Origin: Staphylococcus sp. NAM3COL9
Lineage (GTDB): Bacteria > Bacillota > Bacilli > Staphylococcales > Staphylococcaceae
Assembly (NCBI RefSeq): GCF_001431205.1
Contig: NZ_LGPC01000014.1
Location: 73,674-137,673, forward strand
DNA length: 64,000 nucleotides
Direction: 5' to 3'
This document shows positions 43,696-56,001 of this stretch, piece after piece. Position numbers and translations under genes: made by a program. Below the pieces are notes generated by a model, which worked only from the letters and a program-made list of their open reading frames with translations, was not told the DNA's origin and searched no databases. Every line of letters begins with the position of its first letter. Positions within the stretch are counted from its first letter, which is position 1.

Positions 43696-44802
<1,107 letters not shown>

Positions 44803-44805
44803 AAT

Positions 44806-44844
44806 AAAAAAACGCTACTATCTAATGATAGTAGCGTTTTTTTA
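44806..44844 (+). terminator. Terminator of the mnh operon
   Basis: AAAAAAACGCTACTATC and its complement around a 4-nt loop, followed by T7. Confidence 0.93.
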
Positions 44845-44960
44845 TTTTATCGACGGAGACTTACGTAATATGCCAATATGATTATTCCTATTTGTCATTG
44901 AGAGAAATAAATGATATATTAAATCGTAATTATTACGTTTTAAAAGGAGATTGAAATATT

Positions 44961-46124
44961 ATGACAACTTGGACAATTATCGGCGGTGGTTTACATGCTG
45001 TTACTATAGCTATTAAATTAAGATCAAAGGGATTAAAAAGTGACCATTTAAAAATTATAGACCCTCACCATAATCTCTGTGAACAATTCAATAATCATAC
45101 CAAACGTATAGACATGCCCTATTTACGTTCTCCATGCGTACATCATGTCCATCCTAATCCCTTTCATTTGAAACAATATGCTAAGAAAATGCAATATACA
45201 CATCCAGCTTATGGTCCCTACAAACGACCAAACCGTGACATGTTTATGGATCATACACATGAGCTTATTCATCACTTTGAATTAAACCAAAGTCATATAC
45301 AAAGTTATGCCAATAAAATAGAAAAAGACGACAAGCAATGGTTAATACAACTAAGCAATAGTGAATGGATACATACAGATAATTTAATTATTGCTTTTGG
45401 ATGTAATCATGATACTTACACGCCTCAACTATTTGCACAACAACCCGATATATCACATGTGTTCGATGACAATGAATCCTATTATTCAGAAACTTCACAT
45501 GTCGTCGGTAGTGGTATATCAGCTGCGCATTTATGCTTAAGACTATTAAAAGAAAATAATAATAAAATTCACCTGTGGACGAATAAACACATAGATGTAC
45601 ATGATTTTGATGCAGATCCTGGATGGCTCGGTCCTAAAAACATGACTTCTTTTAGTGCGATTCAATCTTCTGAAAAAAGATTCGATATTATAAAACGCGA
45701 GCGACATAGAGGATCTATGCCTAAAGAACTAGAATTAAGGCTTAAAAAGTACATCAAACAAAACAGATTGAGTATGCATGTCAATGAACTTACAGATATT
45801 CAGCAGCATCACATTTGCACTGAAAATTATTGCTTGCACTATGACCGCATTTTATTAGCTACAGGATTTAAAGAAGCAATCATGCAGCAGCCTATTATTA
45901 AGCAACTTAAGCATCACTTCCAAGCACCTATCACATCGTGCGGCTTGCCATTTATCTCTTCAACCTTAGAATGGATACCTAATCTCTTTGTCACAGGTGG
46001 TTTAGCTGATTTAGAGATTGGTCCATTTGCACGCAATATTATGGGCGGACGAGAAGCAGCCCTTCGAATTGCAGAAGCTTATGATGAAATTGAAAATCAA
46101 ATCAAAACAAAAAAAGCGATATAA
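44961..46124 (+). CDS. FAD/NAD(P)-binding oxidoreductase, unassigned
   Basis: 387 residues. Two Rossmann motifs, I-I-G-G-G-L-H-A (about 6-13) and V-V-G-S-G-I-S-A (about 183-190), and A-T-G-F near 305 resemble lysine/ornithine N-monooxygenase-like flavoproteins. The protein is unusually His-rich (for example C-V-H-H-V-H-P-N-P-F-H around 59-69). No siderophore synthesis genes are nearby, so it may not hydroxylate amino acids. S. aureus has an orthologue at the same place beside mnhG. The terminator starts inside its last codons. Confidence 0.75.
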   Translation: MTTWTIIGGGLHAVTIAIKLRSKGLKSDHLKIIDPHHNLCEQFNNHTKRIDMPYLRSPCVHHVHPNPFHLKQYAKKMQYTHPAYGPYKRPNRDMFMDHTHELIHHFELNQSHIQSYANKIEKDDKQWLIQLSNSEWIHTDNLIIAFGCNHDTYTPQLFAQQPDISHVFDDNESYYSETSHVVGSGISAAHLCLRLLKENNNKIHLWTNKHIDVHDFDADPGWLGPKNMTSFSAIQSSEKRFDIIKRERHRGSMPKELELRLKKYIKQNRLSMHVNELTDIQQHHICTENYCLHYDRILLATGFKEAIMQQPIIKQLKHHFQAPITSCGLPFISSTLEWIPNLFVTGGLADLEIGPFARNIMGGREAALRIAEAYDEIENQIKTKKAI

Positions 46125-46155
46125 AGTTAAATAATTAACTTTATATCGCTTTTTA
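46111..46155. terminator. Bidirectional terminator
   Basis: AAAAAGCGATATAAAGTTAA and its perfect complement around ATAA. It includes the stop codon of the FAD protein and also serves the thioesterase gene on the other strand. Confidence 0.92.
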
Positions 46156-46161
46156 TTTTCA

Positions 46162-46539
46162 TTAACGTTTCAAAGGCTTTATAGCAATTGTTCCGCGCAT
46201 GACACAAATTAATCTATCTGTATCATCTTTAATCTCTATATTCCACACCTGTGTTGTCTTACCTTCATGTATGATAGATGCGGTTGCGTAAATTGTGCCC
46301 TCTGTTGTAGAACTAATATGATTGGCATTCATTTCTAATCCTAGTGGTACATATTGATTCGTATCGATTAAATATGCTGCCCCCATAGAACAAGCTGTCT
46401 CTCCTAATGCTAAACTCGCACCACCATGTAAATAGCCAAAGGGTTGTTTAACTTGATCAGTTACTGGCATAGACATGATTAATAAACCCTGTGCTTCTTT
46501 TTCTACTTTCATATTTAACGCTTCTAACATATTAGTCAT
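46162..46539 (-). CDS. PaaI-type hotdog-fold thioesterase
   Basis: 125 residues from the ATG preceded by GGAGTGACAGCA. The frame opens earlier only at a GTG. The hotdog motif G-Y-L-H-G-G-A-S-L-A-L-G-E-T-A (about 35-49) carries the catalytic Glu and His-Gly. A C-terminal V-W-N-I-E-I segment completes the fold. It is likely an acyl-CoA thioesterase such as a menaquinone DHNA-CoA-type or phenylacetyl-CoA-type enzyme. The substrate cannot be fixed. It lies 30 bp from the transporter on the same strand. Confidence 0.86.
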   Translation of the reverse strand: MTNMLEALNMKVEKEAQGLLIMSMPVTDQVKQPFGYLHGGASLALGETACSMGAAYLIDTNQYVPLGLEMNANHISSTTEGTIYATASIIHEGKTTQVWNIEIKDDTDRLICVMRGTIAIKPLKR

Positions 46540-46569
46540 TGCTGTCACTCCATTTTTCACTTAATAGCT

Positions 46570-47883
46570 TTATAGTACCATAGCAGCAATTGTACCGAAA
46601 ATAATTAATGGTATATTATAAAACATAAAGTTAGGAATGCACGTATCTCTAATGTGATCATGCTGTCCATCAACGTCTAAACCTGCAGTTGGGCCTAGTG
46701 TTGAATCACTTGCTGGCGAACCAGAATCACCTAACGCACTCGCTGTGCCAATTAAAGCTATAAGCGCCATCGTGCTTAATCCTAATGATTCACCTAAAGG
46801 AACAAATAAAGTAGCTATAATAGGTATCGTAGCAAATGATGAGCCAATGCCTAACGTGACAACTAATCCAATCAAATACATTACGATAATACTTATAAGT
46901 TTGTTATCTCCTATCACACCACTTATACCGTTCACTAATTTAGCAATATCCCCTGTTTCATTCATCACACCTGCAAACCCATTTGCAGATAAAATAACGA
47001 CACCGATAAAGGACATAATTTGTATACCATCCACAAATTTTTTGTCTAATTCAGTCCATTTATACGCTCTAGAAACAAAGAATACTAGAACACCTGCTAA
47101 TGCCCCGAAGATCATTGAATCCGTAAACAATTGGACGAGGAATGTTGCAATAATAGAAACGACCGTAACTACAAGTATATAGGGTTTAATTTCAGTTTGA
47201 GTTGTTTCTTTTACTTCATCACGTTGGATATATTTTCTTGGTTTTCTATAATAATATATACCTGCAACCAAACCGACAATATACCCTAATGATGGAATAA
47301 GCATTGATTTCCAAATCATACCCATTTCAATCGGGTGGCCTGCTTTTGAAAAACCACTTTGAATAATTTGATGGAAAATTTGACCAAAACCAAAAGGCAT
47401 AAGTACATAAGGAAAACATAAACCAAATCCTATAATGATTGCTATTTGTCTTCTATCGATATTAAGTTCATTAAACAAACTTATTAATGGTGGTATAACA
47501 ATTGGAATAAATGCAATATGTACAGGAATTAAGTTCTGACTCATTATACTTATCGCTAATAATGCAATAATAATAATGATTTTTACTTTTACTCGTGACA
47601 TTTTACTATTTTCAGCATGAATAGCATCTATAATTTTATTCACTAAATAATCGGTAATGCCACTGTAAGAAATAAGTGCTGCAAAACCACCTAACAAAGC
47701 ATAACTAAGTGCTACTTCAGCACCATCTACTATATTTTTACCAAATACGGACACGATTTCAGTGACATTCATCCCTGAAATTAAGCCGCCTACTAGCGCA
47801 CTCACGAATAAACTTATCACTACATTTAATCTACATAAACATAAGATAATCATCAGCACTACTGCTATAACTACTGCATTCAT
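46570..47883 (-). CDS. NhaC/YuiF-type Na+/H+ antiporter family transporter
   Basis: 437 residues from the ATG at 47883. An upstream GTG (47886) is also within reach of AAAGGAG. About twelve helices. The family block G-T-A-S-A-L-G-D-S-G-S-P-A-S-D-S-T-L-G-P-T (about 381-401) is intact, and G-x-G-S-S-F-A-T-I-P-I-I precedes it. Members include Na+/H+ antiporters and proposed amino-acid transporters such as B. subtilis YuiF. The substrate is unknown. Confidence 0.83.
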   Translation of the reverse strand: MNAVVIAVVLMIILCLCRLNVVISLFVSALVGGLISGMNVTEIVSVFGKNIVDGAEVALSYALLGGFAALISYSGITDYLVNKIIDAIHAENSKMSRVKVKIIIIIALLAISIMSQNLIPVHIAFIPIVIPPLISLFNELNIDRRQIAIIIGFGLCFPYVLMPFGFGQIFHQIIQSGFSKAGHPIEMGMIWKSMLIPSLGYIVGLVAGIYYYRKPRKYIQRDEVKETTQTEIKPYILVVTVVSIIATFLVQLFTDSMIFGALAGVLVFFVSRAYKWTELDKKFVDGIQIMSFIGVVILSANGFAGVMNETGDIAKLVNGISGVIGDNKLISIIVMYLIGLVVTLGIGSSFATIPIIATLFVPLGESLGLSTMALIALIGTASALGDSGSPASDSTLGPTAGLDVDGQHDHIRDTCIPNFMFYNIPLIIFGTIAAMVL

Positions 47884-48060
47884 CACAAAGCATAACTCCT
47901 TTACCACGTTATCGAACTAAAGCATTACGAGATTTATAATATCAATATCCACTTCAATTGTCAATGACATTTACCCAAAGTGTTTCCATGTTTTTTAATT
48001 CCTTAATAATTCATAACTACTGTCAAATGAATATTGAATGAGCTTTTCATATTATAAATG

Positions 48061-48100
48061 AAAAATGGAAAACTCTATAAAATGATTTATGAGTTTTCCA
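48061..48100 (-). terminator. Terminator of the leucyl aminopeptidase gene
   Basis: TGGAAAACTC pairs with GAGTTTTCCA; on the minus strand followed by TTTTTC. 44 bp beyond the stop. Confidence 0.75.
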
Positions 48101-48143
48101 TCATAATAATAACAAAAACATTTAAATTACTTTAACATTTCAT

Positions 48144-49622
48144 TTACTTTAATGTGCGCAACCATTGAACAATAGTTGGAATTAAATAACCTGTCGGTCC
48201 TTTTGGCCCTTTATGTGTGTTGTTATTAGTTGTTGCAGGCCCTGCAATGTCAAAATGTAAATGAGGTGTTTCACCTGCAAAATGATTAATAAATGTAGCG
48301 GCAAACAAAGCTTTTCCGTGACCATTTGTATGATTCACTAAATCAGCGACTTCACTTTTACGGATTAAACTTTGCTCTGTAGCAGTCATTGGTAATTCAA
48401 AAACATATTCGTCTACTAATTGTGCTTTAGCCAATATAGACTCAAGTTGCTGTTCTGCGTTATGTTTAAACACTGCAGCTTTATCTTCACCAAGCGCTGC
48501 TACAGCTGCGCCAGTTAAAGTTGCAAAATCAAGAATGACTTGTGGTTGAAATTGATTTGCATAAAATACTGCATCCCCTAATACTAAGCGTCCTTCAGCA
48601 TCCGTATTTAATACTTCAACAGATTCACCGCTTAATGCTGTATAAACATCGTCAGGTTTCATAGCTATTTCATTCACCATATTTTCAGCGGCTGCAATAA
48701 CCCCTACAATATTTACTTTAAGTTCTAATTGGCGTGCTGCTTCAATCATTGCGATTACATTTGCAGAACCACACATATCATACTTCATTGTTTGCATGCC
48801 TATTTTTGGTTTAATAGAATAGCCACCAGAATCGTAAGTGATACCTTTACCTACAAGTGCGATAGGTTCGGCATCTGCATTGCCTCCATTATATGTAAGT
48901 GTGATTACTCTAGGCCCATGCTTTGAACCCTTACCAACGGCATGTATCAATCCAAATCCTTCACGTTGTACCGTATCGCTATCTTTGATATCAACAACAA
49001 CATCTGTATCTATAAAATGATTTTGAATGCATTCAGCATAATAACCTGGTGTTAATATATTAGGTGGTATATTACTATAATCGCGCGCCAAATTAATCGA
49101 TGAACCAATAATTAATCCTTGATTAACAAATGATTGCACTGCTGAACTTTCTGTATGTATATCTAAATCAAGTTGATAAGGTGGCATTTTATTCGTTTTA
49201 TAACCATCAAATTGATACGTTGCTTGTTCACTTTGCTGTCCTAAAATTTCTGCAACCGTATCTATCGTGATTACCTGAGAGCCAAATGTATCAAATAAGA
49301 GCGAAGCTTGAGTAATTCTGTCTTTTTTTAAATATTGGAATAAGTTGCCAAATACTTTTAAGAAACCACTATAGTTCGTTGTTTTTAAATTGCCTAAACC
49401 AACTGTAATGAGTTTTAATTTTTTATCATTTAATGAAAACAGTGTACTAGAAATTATTCCAACGTTTGTATTAATAATTTGATTACGTTTTAGTTCTTCT
49501 AATTTTTCAATTATATTTTCACCTTCTACAGTTAACTCACTAATTTGATTCAAGTGTTCTGGCACACCTACTACTAAAGTTTTATTGTTAATATTAGTAT
49601 TGCTTTGCATTGTTACTTGCAT
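48144..49622 (-). CDS. pepA: Leucyl aminopeptidase (M17)
   Basis: 492 residues. N-terminal domain (1-165) and catalytic domain with metal ligands in [11 protein letters not shown] (about 252-262), D-M-C-G-S-A-N-V and the signature [13 protein letters not shown] (about 337-349). It removes N-terminal residues from peptides with two metal ions, cytoplasmic. The ATG follows AGAGGG. S. aureus has the same gene (often ampA/pepA) near ndh and mnh. It is a single-gene unit. Confidence 0.94.
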   Translation of the reverse strand: MQVTMQSNTNINNKTLVVGVPEHLNQISELTVEGENIIEKLEELKRNQIINTNVGIISSTLFSLNDKKLKLITVGLGNLKTTNYSGFLKVFGNLFQYLKKDRITQASLLFDTFGSQVITIDTVAEILGQQSEQATYQFDGYKTNKMPPYQLDLDIHTESSAVQSFVNQGLIIGSSINLARDYSNIPPNILTPGYYAECIQNHFIDTDVVVDIKDSDTVQREGFGLIHAVGKGSKHGPRVITLTYNGGNADAEPIALVGKGITYDSGGYSIKPKIGMQTMKYDMCGSANVIAMIEAARQLELKVNIVGVIAAAENMVNEIAMKPDDVYTALSGESVEVLNTDAEGRLVLGDAVFYANQFQPQVILDFATLTGAAVAALGEDKAAVFKHNAEQQLESILAKAQLVDEYVFELPMTATEQSLIRKSEVADLVNHTNGHGKALFAATFINHFAGETPHLHFDIAGPATTNNNTHKGPKGPTGYLIPTIVQWLRTLK

Positions 49623-49728
49623 TGCGCATCCCTCTTTTTTAATTAAATTTTAAATGTGTCATAGTCTACCACTTATTTTTATTAAAAATGATACCTCGGT
49701 TTATATGACTTGACGCTTTTTTATTTAA

Positions 49729-49765
49729 TAAAAAGACCTATCTATTTACTAGACAGGTCTTTTTA
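49729..49765 (-). terminator. Terminator of ndh
   Basis: AAAAAGACCTATCT pairs with AGACAGGTCTTTTT (one mismatch). 48 bp beyond the ndh stop. Confidence 0.85.
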
Positions 49766-49812
49766 AGTACAGAATCACATAGTGCATGCGCCTGTATTAT
49801 TTAATTGATATA

Positions 49813-51021
49813 TTAAAATTTACCTTTTTTAAATGCTAAACCGACACCGCCGAGTTTGTAAACTGCACGTGTATCGATAACTTTTTTCATGAATGCAGCT
49901 TTTTTACCTTGGATATCTTTACCATAAACAACGCCTACACCATCATTTGAACCTAATGAACATACAGTACCACGATCAACATATTCAAATTCTTGAGTTG
50001 GTTGACCTTCTAAAATATTTTTAATGTTTTTAGCAGTTTGTTCACCTTGTTGCATAGCAATTTGTGCAGTTGTTGGTAATGGACGTTCTTCACCAGCTGG
50101 TATAAATGCAGAAACATCACCAATTGCAAAGACATCGTCATAACCTTCTATAGTTAAATCTTGTTTAGTAACGATGCGGCCACGTTTAACGCCTTCAAAT
50201 GATTCTTCCATTAATTTGCTACCACGAACACCAGCAGCCCATACAACTGTATTACCTTCTAATTGTTGCTCTTCATCGTTAACTTTTACTACGAAACCTT
50301 TTTCGTTAGCTGCAACGATTGGAGTACCAATTTTGAATTCTACGCCTCTATCTTCTAAGTAACTTACGGCATGGTTAACTAATTCATCAGAGAACATTGG
50401 TAACATTTTTGGAGCAGCTTCGACACAAGTAATTTTAACTTTGCCTTGTTCTACACCATATTTATTACATAATTCAGGGATGCGGTCAGTTAATTCACCT
50501 AAAAATTCCACACCAGTAAATCCTGCGCCACCAACAATAATAGCTAAATCTTTGTCATCTTTTTGTTTAGAAGATGCATAATTAGCAAATTTGTCTTCGA
50601 TATGACGAGATAATTTACGAGCAGTTAAAACGCTCTCAATTTGGAAAGCATGATCTTTCATGCCTTTGATACCAAATGTTTCACTTTCGAAACCTAATGA
50701 TACAACTAAGATATCGTAATCAAAGATACCAGCGTCAGTTTCTACTTTTTTAGCATTACGGTCGATTTTTGTAACTTCAGCTTTAACAAAGTTAACTTTA
50801 TCTTTGTTTACTACACTTTCAACTGGATATAGTAAATCTTCATAGCTAATCGTACCTGCTGAAGCTTCATGTAACCAAGTAGCTTCATAATGGTAATCAT
50901 TTTTATTAATTAATGTAACTTCAGCTTCATCTGCTGAAATTTGCTTTTGTAATTTTGTAATAGTTTGTAGACCTGCATAACCCGCACCTAAAACTAATAC
51001 TTTTTTACGATCTTGAGCCAT
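49813..51021 (-). CDS. ndh: Type II NADH:quinone oxidoreductase
   Basis: 402 residues from the ATG at 51021; AGGTGA lies 8 nt upstream. A GTG at 51030 overlaps that ribosome site. FAD-binding [11 protein letters not shown] (about 7-17) and NADH-binding [10 protein letters not shown] (about 163-172) are intact, with A-I-G-D-V-S-A-F near 300 and T-A-Q-I-A-M-Q-Q-G near 320. It oxidises NADH and reduces menaquinone without proton pumping, at the inner face of the membrane. Confidence 0.94.
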   Translation of the reverse strand: MAQDRKKVLVLGAGYAGLQTITKLQKQISADEAEVTLINKNDYHYEATWLHEASAGTISYEDLLYPVESVVNKDKVNFVKAEVTKIDRNAKKVETDAGIFDYDILVVSLGFESETFGIKGMKDHAFQIESVLTARKLSRHIEDKFANYASSKQKDDKDLAIIVGGAGFTGVEFLGELTDRIPELCNKYGVEQGKVKITCVEAAPKMLPMFSDELVNHAVSYLEDRGVEFKIGTPIVAANEKGFVVKVNDEEQQLEGNTVVWAAGVRGSKLMEESFEGVKRGRIVTKQDLTIEGYDDVFAIGDVSAFIPAGEERPLPTTAQIAMQQGEQTAKNIKNILEGQPTQEFEYVDRGTVCSLGSNDGVGVVYGKDIQGKKAAFMKKVIDTRAVYKLGGVGLAFKKGKF

Positions 51022-51196
51022 TTCATTCACCTAAGCTTTCATAATTTTTTTGTTGCTATAGTCTTTTGCTATACCCTATATTTTAATTAGTAATTCACAA
51101 AAAAGACATTTTTTACCCAATACTAATTTTATAGTTTTTATAGCTTATTTTCAAGCGCTAATGCCCATATTGTTTATTATTTCACATAAACTTATA

Positions 51197-51241
51197 AAAG
51201 GCTATAGCTCACCTTAGATATTATGCGAACTATAGCCTTTA
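51197..51241 (-). terminator. Terminator of the HesB-type gene
   Basis: AAAGGCTATAG pairs with CTATAGCCTTT with a long loop; 17 bp beyond the stop. Confidence 0.8.
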
Positions 51242-51257
51242 AATTTTAAAAATCAAA

Positions 51258-51617
51258 TTAACAATTTTCTGGAGAACCCGCAACTTTGGCTGTTCTAAAT
51301 GAACTACCACAACCGCAAGATGCAACTGCGTTTGGATTATCAATTTGGAAACCGCCGCCCATGAGTGACTGTTTGAAATCAATTCTGGTACCATCTAATA
51401 CAGGTTTGTCATATTTTTCTACAAGTACTTTCAAACCGTGGACCTCCAAAACTTCATCGTTTTCACCTGGTTCTGCTTCAGCTGACATACCATAAGTAAG
51501 GCCTGTACAACCACCACCATTTATTTTAATTTTTAAATAACCATCTACCATATCATTTTGTTGTAACATGTCTTTTACTTCAAATGCTGCTGCTTCAGTT
51601 ATTTCAACTACTGCCAT
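51258..51617 (-). CDS. HesB/IscA-type Fe-S cluster protein
   Basis: 119 residues. A-type carrier with Cys37 (G-G-G-C-T-G) and Cys101/Cys103 (S-C-G-C-G-S-S-F), the three conserved ligands, plus an extra C-terminal Cys119. It probably accepts a Fe-S cluster and passes it to apoproteins. It lies 12 bp after the YuzB gene on the same strand, so both may be one unit. AGGAGG precedes the ATG. Confidence 0.92.
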   Translation of the reverse strand: MAVVEITEAAAFEVKDMLQQNDMVDGYLKIKINGGGCTGLTYGMSAEAEPGENDEVLEVHGLKVLVEKYDKPVLDGTRIDFKQSLMGGGFQIDNPNAVASCGCGSSFRTAKVAGSPENC

Positions 51618-51629
51618 TATAATTACCTC

Positions 51630-51866
51630 CTAAAAAATCCATGTTTCTTCTATATGTGCGTAAATTTTTTGTAATAAGTCATCTGGCGAATCACCTTCAA
51701 CGATATCACCATTCACTAGTGCATACAACCCACTTGAACATAGTCCGCAATTTTGTAAGCAACCATATTCTAATACGTCTACTTCAGGGTCATTTTCAAG
51801 TTGATTATATACGTAGTCCCCGCCTTTCGCTAAATTCGAAATGCAGAACTCAATTATTGGATTCAT
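51630..51866 (-). CDS. YuzB family (DUF1450) small Cys-rich protein
   Basis: 78 residues from the ATG preceded by GAGAGGGTG; the frame starts 5 codons earlier. [10 protein letters not shown] opens the family. Four cysteines: Cys8, Cys36, Cys40 and Cys43, spaced like a thioredoxin-like ferredoxin (C-x3-C-x2-C). Suggests a metal or Fe-S site, but function is unknown. Adjacent to the HesB-type protein and divergent from a flavoprotein. Confidence 0.85.
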   Translation of the reverse strand: MNPIIEFCISNLAKGGDYVYNQLENDPEVDVLEYGCLQNCGLCSSGLYALVNGDIVEGDSPDDLLQKIYAHIEETWIF

Positions 51867-52321
51867 AATACACCCTCTCATAAATTATCAGTTAAACAAT
51901 TATAACAAATACTGCCCATAATTGACTACATACTAGCTTATAATATCTACACGTTTAAAAAGCACTATCAAACGAAAATAAACAGCTGATTATAGAAATA
52001 TAATAATTTAATTAAACACGTTTGTTTATCAAATCGTTCATATCAAAACAAGCCCTTGTTATTTAAACTGATAGGATAACAAATTTCGTTACAAATTAAA
52101 TGTAATTACAAATAATAAAGTATCTCCTTTATTTGTAGAAGTATTCAAAAAGGCTTATAATATATCTAAGTAAGCTGATTATAAAAAATTGGTATATCCA
52201 TGAAAGACGAAATATGATTTAACCACATTATATTTAATAACTTACATTGAAGAATTAATGATAAAATACATCTCGTTTTATCTTAATCCTCAATACAATT
52301 TTTACTAGAGGGGTATCATAA
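51867..52321. other. Divergent intergenic region yuzB / flavoprotein
   Basis: 455 bp, AT-rich. The right part holds a plausible promoter for the flavoprotein gene. I see no ORF of note. Confidence 0.5.
52133..52161 (+). promoter_or_regulatory. Predicted promoter of the YumB-like gene
   Basis: TTGTAG (52133-52138), 17 bp, perfect TATAAT (52156-52161). It would give a leader of about 150 nt. Confidence 0.5.
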
Positions 52322-53386
52322 ATGAAAAACTTAGTATTATTAGGTGGCGGCTATGGAAATATGCGTATCATGTCCCACATTTTACCATCTGCACTTCCTG
52401 AAAACTATTCGGTTACTTTAATTGACCGTATGCCTTACCACTGTTTAAAGCCAGAGTTTTATGAGTTGGCTGCTGGCACTAAATCTGATAAAGATGTTCG
52501 TATGAATTTTCCCGATTCTGATCGCATCAACAATGTTTTTGGTGAAATTAATGATATTGATTTAGACGATCAAATTATTTCAGTTGGCAATACGAAAGTA
52601 GATTATGATGAATTAGTGATTGGTTTAGGCTGTGAAGATAAGTATCACAGTGTTCCAGGTGCAGAAGAATATACTCATAGTATTCAAACGCTATCTAAAT
52701 CTCGTGAGACTTTCCACCATTTAAGCGAATTACCAAATGGTGCCAAAGTAGGTATCGTTGGTGCTGGATTAAGTGGTATCGAATTAGCCAGTGAATTACG
52801 TGAAAGTCGTGAAGATTTAAAAATCTATCTCTATGACAGAGGCGAACGTGTTCTAAGCCGTTTTCCTGAAAAGTTAAGTCAATATATTGAAAATTGGTTT
52901 AAGAAAAATGACGTAACTGTAGTACCAAACTCTGATGTTAATCGTGTAGAACCAGGCCGTATCTATAATAATGATGTACCTGAAGAATTAGATTTAATCG
53001 TATGGACTGCAGGTATTCAACCTGTTGAAGTAGTAAGAAACCTTCCAATCGACATTAGTAAAGGTGGCCGTGTTATTTTAAATCAATATCACCAAGTGCC
53101 TACCTACAAAAACGTCTATGTGGTGGGTGACTGTGCAGAATTACCACATGCACCAAGTGCACAGCTCGCTGAAGCACAAGGTGATCAAATTGCTGATGTA
53201 ATGAAATTACAATGGCAAGGCAAAGCACTTCCAGAAAAAATGCCAGAAATTAAAGTTCAAGGTTTCCTAGGCTCACTTGGAGATAAAAAAGGGTTTGCTT
53301 ATATAATGGACCGAACTGTTACTGGCCGCTTGGCTTCTATTTTAAAATCAGGCGTACTGTGGTTATATAAATACCATAACGGTTAA
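52322..53386 (+). CDS. NADH dehydrogenase-like flavoprotein (YumB-like)
   Basis: 354 residues. FAD-binding V-L-L-G-G-G-Y-G-N (about 4-12) and NAD-binding V-G-I-V-G-A-G-L-S-G-I-E (about 142-153) with V-V-G-D-C-A near 270. It is a shorter paralogue of Ndh: the membrane-attaching C-terminus differs (S-I-L-K-S-G-V-L-W-L-Y-K-Y). B. subtilis YumB is the closest relative I know. The electron acceptor is unknown. The ATG follows AGAGGGG. A strong terminator follows. Confidence 0.86.
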   Translation: MKNLVLLGGGYGNMRIMSHILPSALPENYSVTLIDRMPYHCLKPEFYELAAGTKSDKDVRMNFPDSDRINNVFGEINDIDLDDQIISVGNTKVDYDELVIGLGCEDKYHSVPGAEEYTHSIQTLSKSRETFHHLSELPNGAKVGIVGAGLSGIELASELRESREDLKIYLYDRGERVLSRFPEKLSQYIENWFKKNDVTVVPNSDVNRVEPGRIYNNDVPEELDLIVWTAGIQPVEVVRNLPIDISKGGRVILNQYHQVPTYKNVYVVGDCAELPHAPSAQLAEAQGDQIADVMKLQWQGKALPEKMPEIKVQGFLGSLGDKKGFAYIMDRTVTGRLASILKSGVLWLYKYHNG

Positions 53387-53436
53387 ATAGTCCTCTTTCC
53401 TCAAATTTACTATCATGAAAAGTAAATTTGAACAAT

Positions 53437-53480
53437 AAAGCGCTTGAGACATCATTATTAGATGTCTCAAGCGCTTTTTA
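53437..53480. terminator. Bidirectional terminator
   Basis: AAAGCGCTTGAGACATC and its perfect complement around a 7-nt loop, between convergent flavoprotein and YuzD genes. Confidence 0.92.
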
Positions 53481-53524
53481 CATTTTAAAACGTAATATTA
53501 ATTTAAAAACTAAATAGAATTTAC

Positions 53525-53836
53525 TTAATGTGAATCCATAAATTTCGTTATATCTTTTAATTGTACATAACCATCTGATACATATTCTTCATTTATAGTG
53601 ACTAATGGGTAGAATAATTCATCTTCTTGAATGCGTTCAATGTACTGTTGGTCATGATCTGTTAAGTTCTCAGTATCTTTTTCAATATCAATGTATGTGA
53701 ATTCAAACTGAACATCTGGATATTTCCTTTTTAACAATGTTTGTAACCAATCATAAGTATTGCGTGATGTTGGCGCATTAACACAACTTGCACAAACAAT
53801 ATCTGCACCATAAACGATTACACTAGCTTTATTCAT
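53525..53836 (-). CDS. YuzD family (DUF1462) thioredoxin-like protein
   Basis: 103 residues. Thioredoxin-like layout with C-x2-C at Cys15/Cys18 (I-V-C-A-S-C-V-N-A-P-T-S) and a cis-Pro-like F-Y-P-L-V-T-I (about 75-81). Family linked by position to Nfu and YuzB in Bacillales, but function unproven. It diverges from nfu with about 100 bp between, and shares the terminator of the flavoprotein. Confidence 0.84.
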   Translation of the reverse strand: MNKASVIVYGADIVCASCVNAPTSRNTYDWLQTLLKRKYPDVQFEFTYIDIEKDTENLTDHDQQYIERIQEDELFYPLVTINEEYVSDGYVQLKDITKFMDSH

Positions 53837-53942
53837 TTTAACATTCCCCTTTTGTATCGATTGATAGATTTTTCCTTACATTTCTATTATAATAAAAAGA
53901 TAAGCAGAATATGAAATAACTCACTTGAAAGGAGGCATTTCC

Positions 53943-54185
53943 ATGCCAACCGAAAATGTAACAATGTTTGATCAAGTGGCAGAAGTAATTGAAAAACTGC
54001 GTCCCTTCTTACTACGTGATGGCGGTGACTGTTCACTTGTTGATGTAGAAGATGGAATTGTTAAACTACAATTACATGGCGCTTGTGGTACATGCCCTAG
54101 TTCAACAATCACTTTAAAAGCAGGTATTGAACGTGCTTTGCATGAAGAAGTACCAGGAGTAATCGAAGTAGAACAAGTATTCTAA
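53943..54185 (+). CDS. nfu: Fe-S cluster carrier Nfu (NifU C-terminal domain)
   Basis: 80 residues from the ATG with AAAGGAGG upstream; the frame opens 6 codons earlier inside that site. Cys48-x2-Cys51 (G-A-C-G-T-C-P-S-S) binds a 4Fe-4S cluster between two monomers. R-P-x-L-x-x-D-G-G-D (about 20-29) is the family core. In S. aureus Nfu delivers clusters to aconitase and other proteins. It works with SufT and the A-type carrier in this window. Confidence 0.93.
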   Translation: MPTENVTMFDQVAEVIEKLRPFLLRDGGDCSLVDVEDGIVKLQLHGACGTCPSSTITLKAGIERALHEEVPGVIEVEQVF

Positions 54186-54289
54186 TTGATATATTCATAT
54201 ATAGATAACATCTAAAGATTAAGTTTCTTTCGAGCACTTTAACTAACTATTTCACTTTTACAATGCGAATAGTTTCAAAGCATAGGTAG

Positions 54290-54322
54290 GCTAAACGAAT
54301 AACATCGTTTAGCTTTTTTTGT
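54290..54322 (+). terminator. Terminator of nfu
   Basis: GCTAAACGA pairs with TCGTTTAGC, followed by T7. It lies 105 bp beyond the stop. Confidence 0.82.
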
Positions 54323-54481
54323 TTCACTAAAATTACAAGTGCTTTGATAGAGATGCATTCTCCGTCATAATATCAATTTTCTGACTGATTATACAATATT
54401 CCGGACTTTTTCACCGTTTATTGCTAGTGAATGTATCATAAAAATAAGTATAGGGAATAATTCAGACTAGAAAAAAGAATA

Positions 54482-54520
54482 CAAGCACTACTTCTTCAAT
54501 TATGAAGAAGTAGTGCTTTA
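54482..54520 (-). terminator. Terminator of the dlt operon
   Basis: AAGCACTACTTCTTCA and its perfect complement around a 3-nt loop, 85 bp beyond the dltD stop. T-rich on the minus strand. Confidence 0.8.
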
Positions 54521-54604
54521 AAAGCTTAATATAAACACATTTTCACTTCAGTCAACTATTCTGCAATATAAAAATAATTCTGAGAATCATTAATAAAGGC
54601 TAAG

Positions 54605-56001
<1,397 letters not shown>

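Larger units (their letters stand above)
54186..54604. other. nfu-dltD intergenic region
   Basis: 419 bp between convergent units. It holds two hairpin terminators, the nfu one and one for the dlt operon, and no gene I can support. Confidence 0.6.

Noticed and set aside
46745..47182. 145-codon open frame on the plus strand opposite the NhaC-type gene
   Set aside because: Antisense to conserved transporter helices, no ribosome site; a mirror of codon bias.
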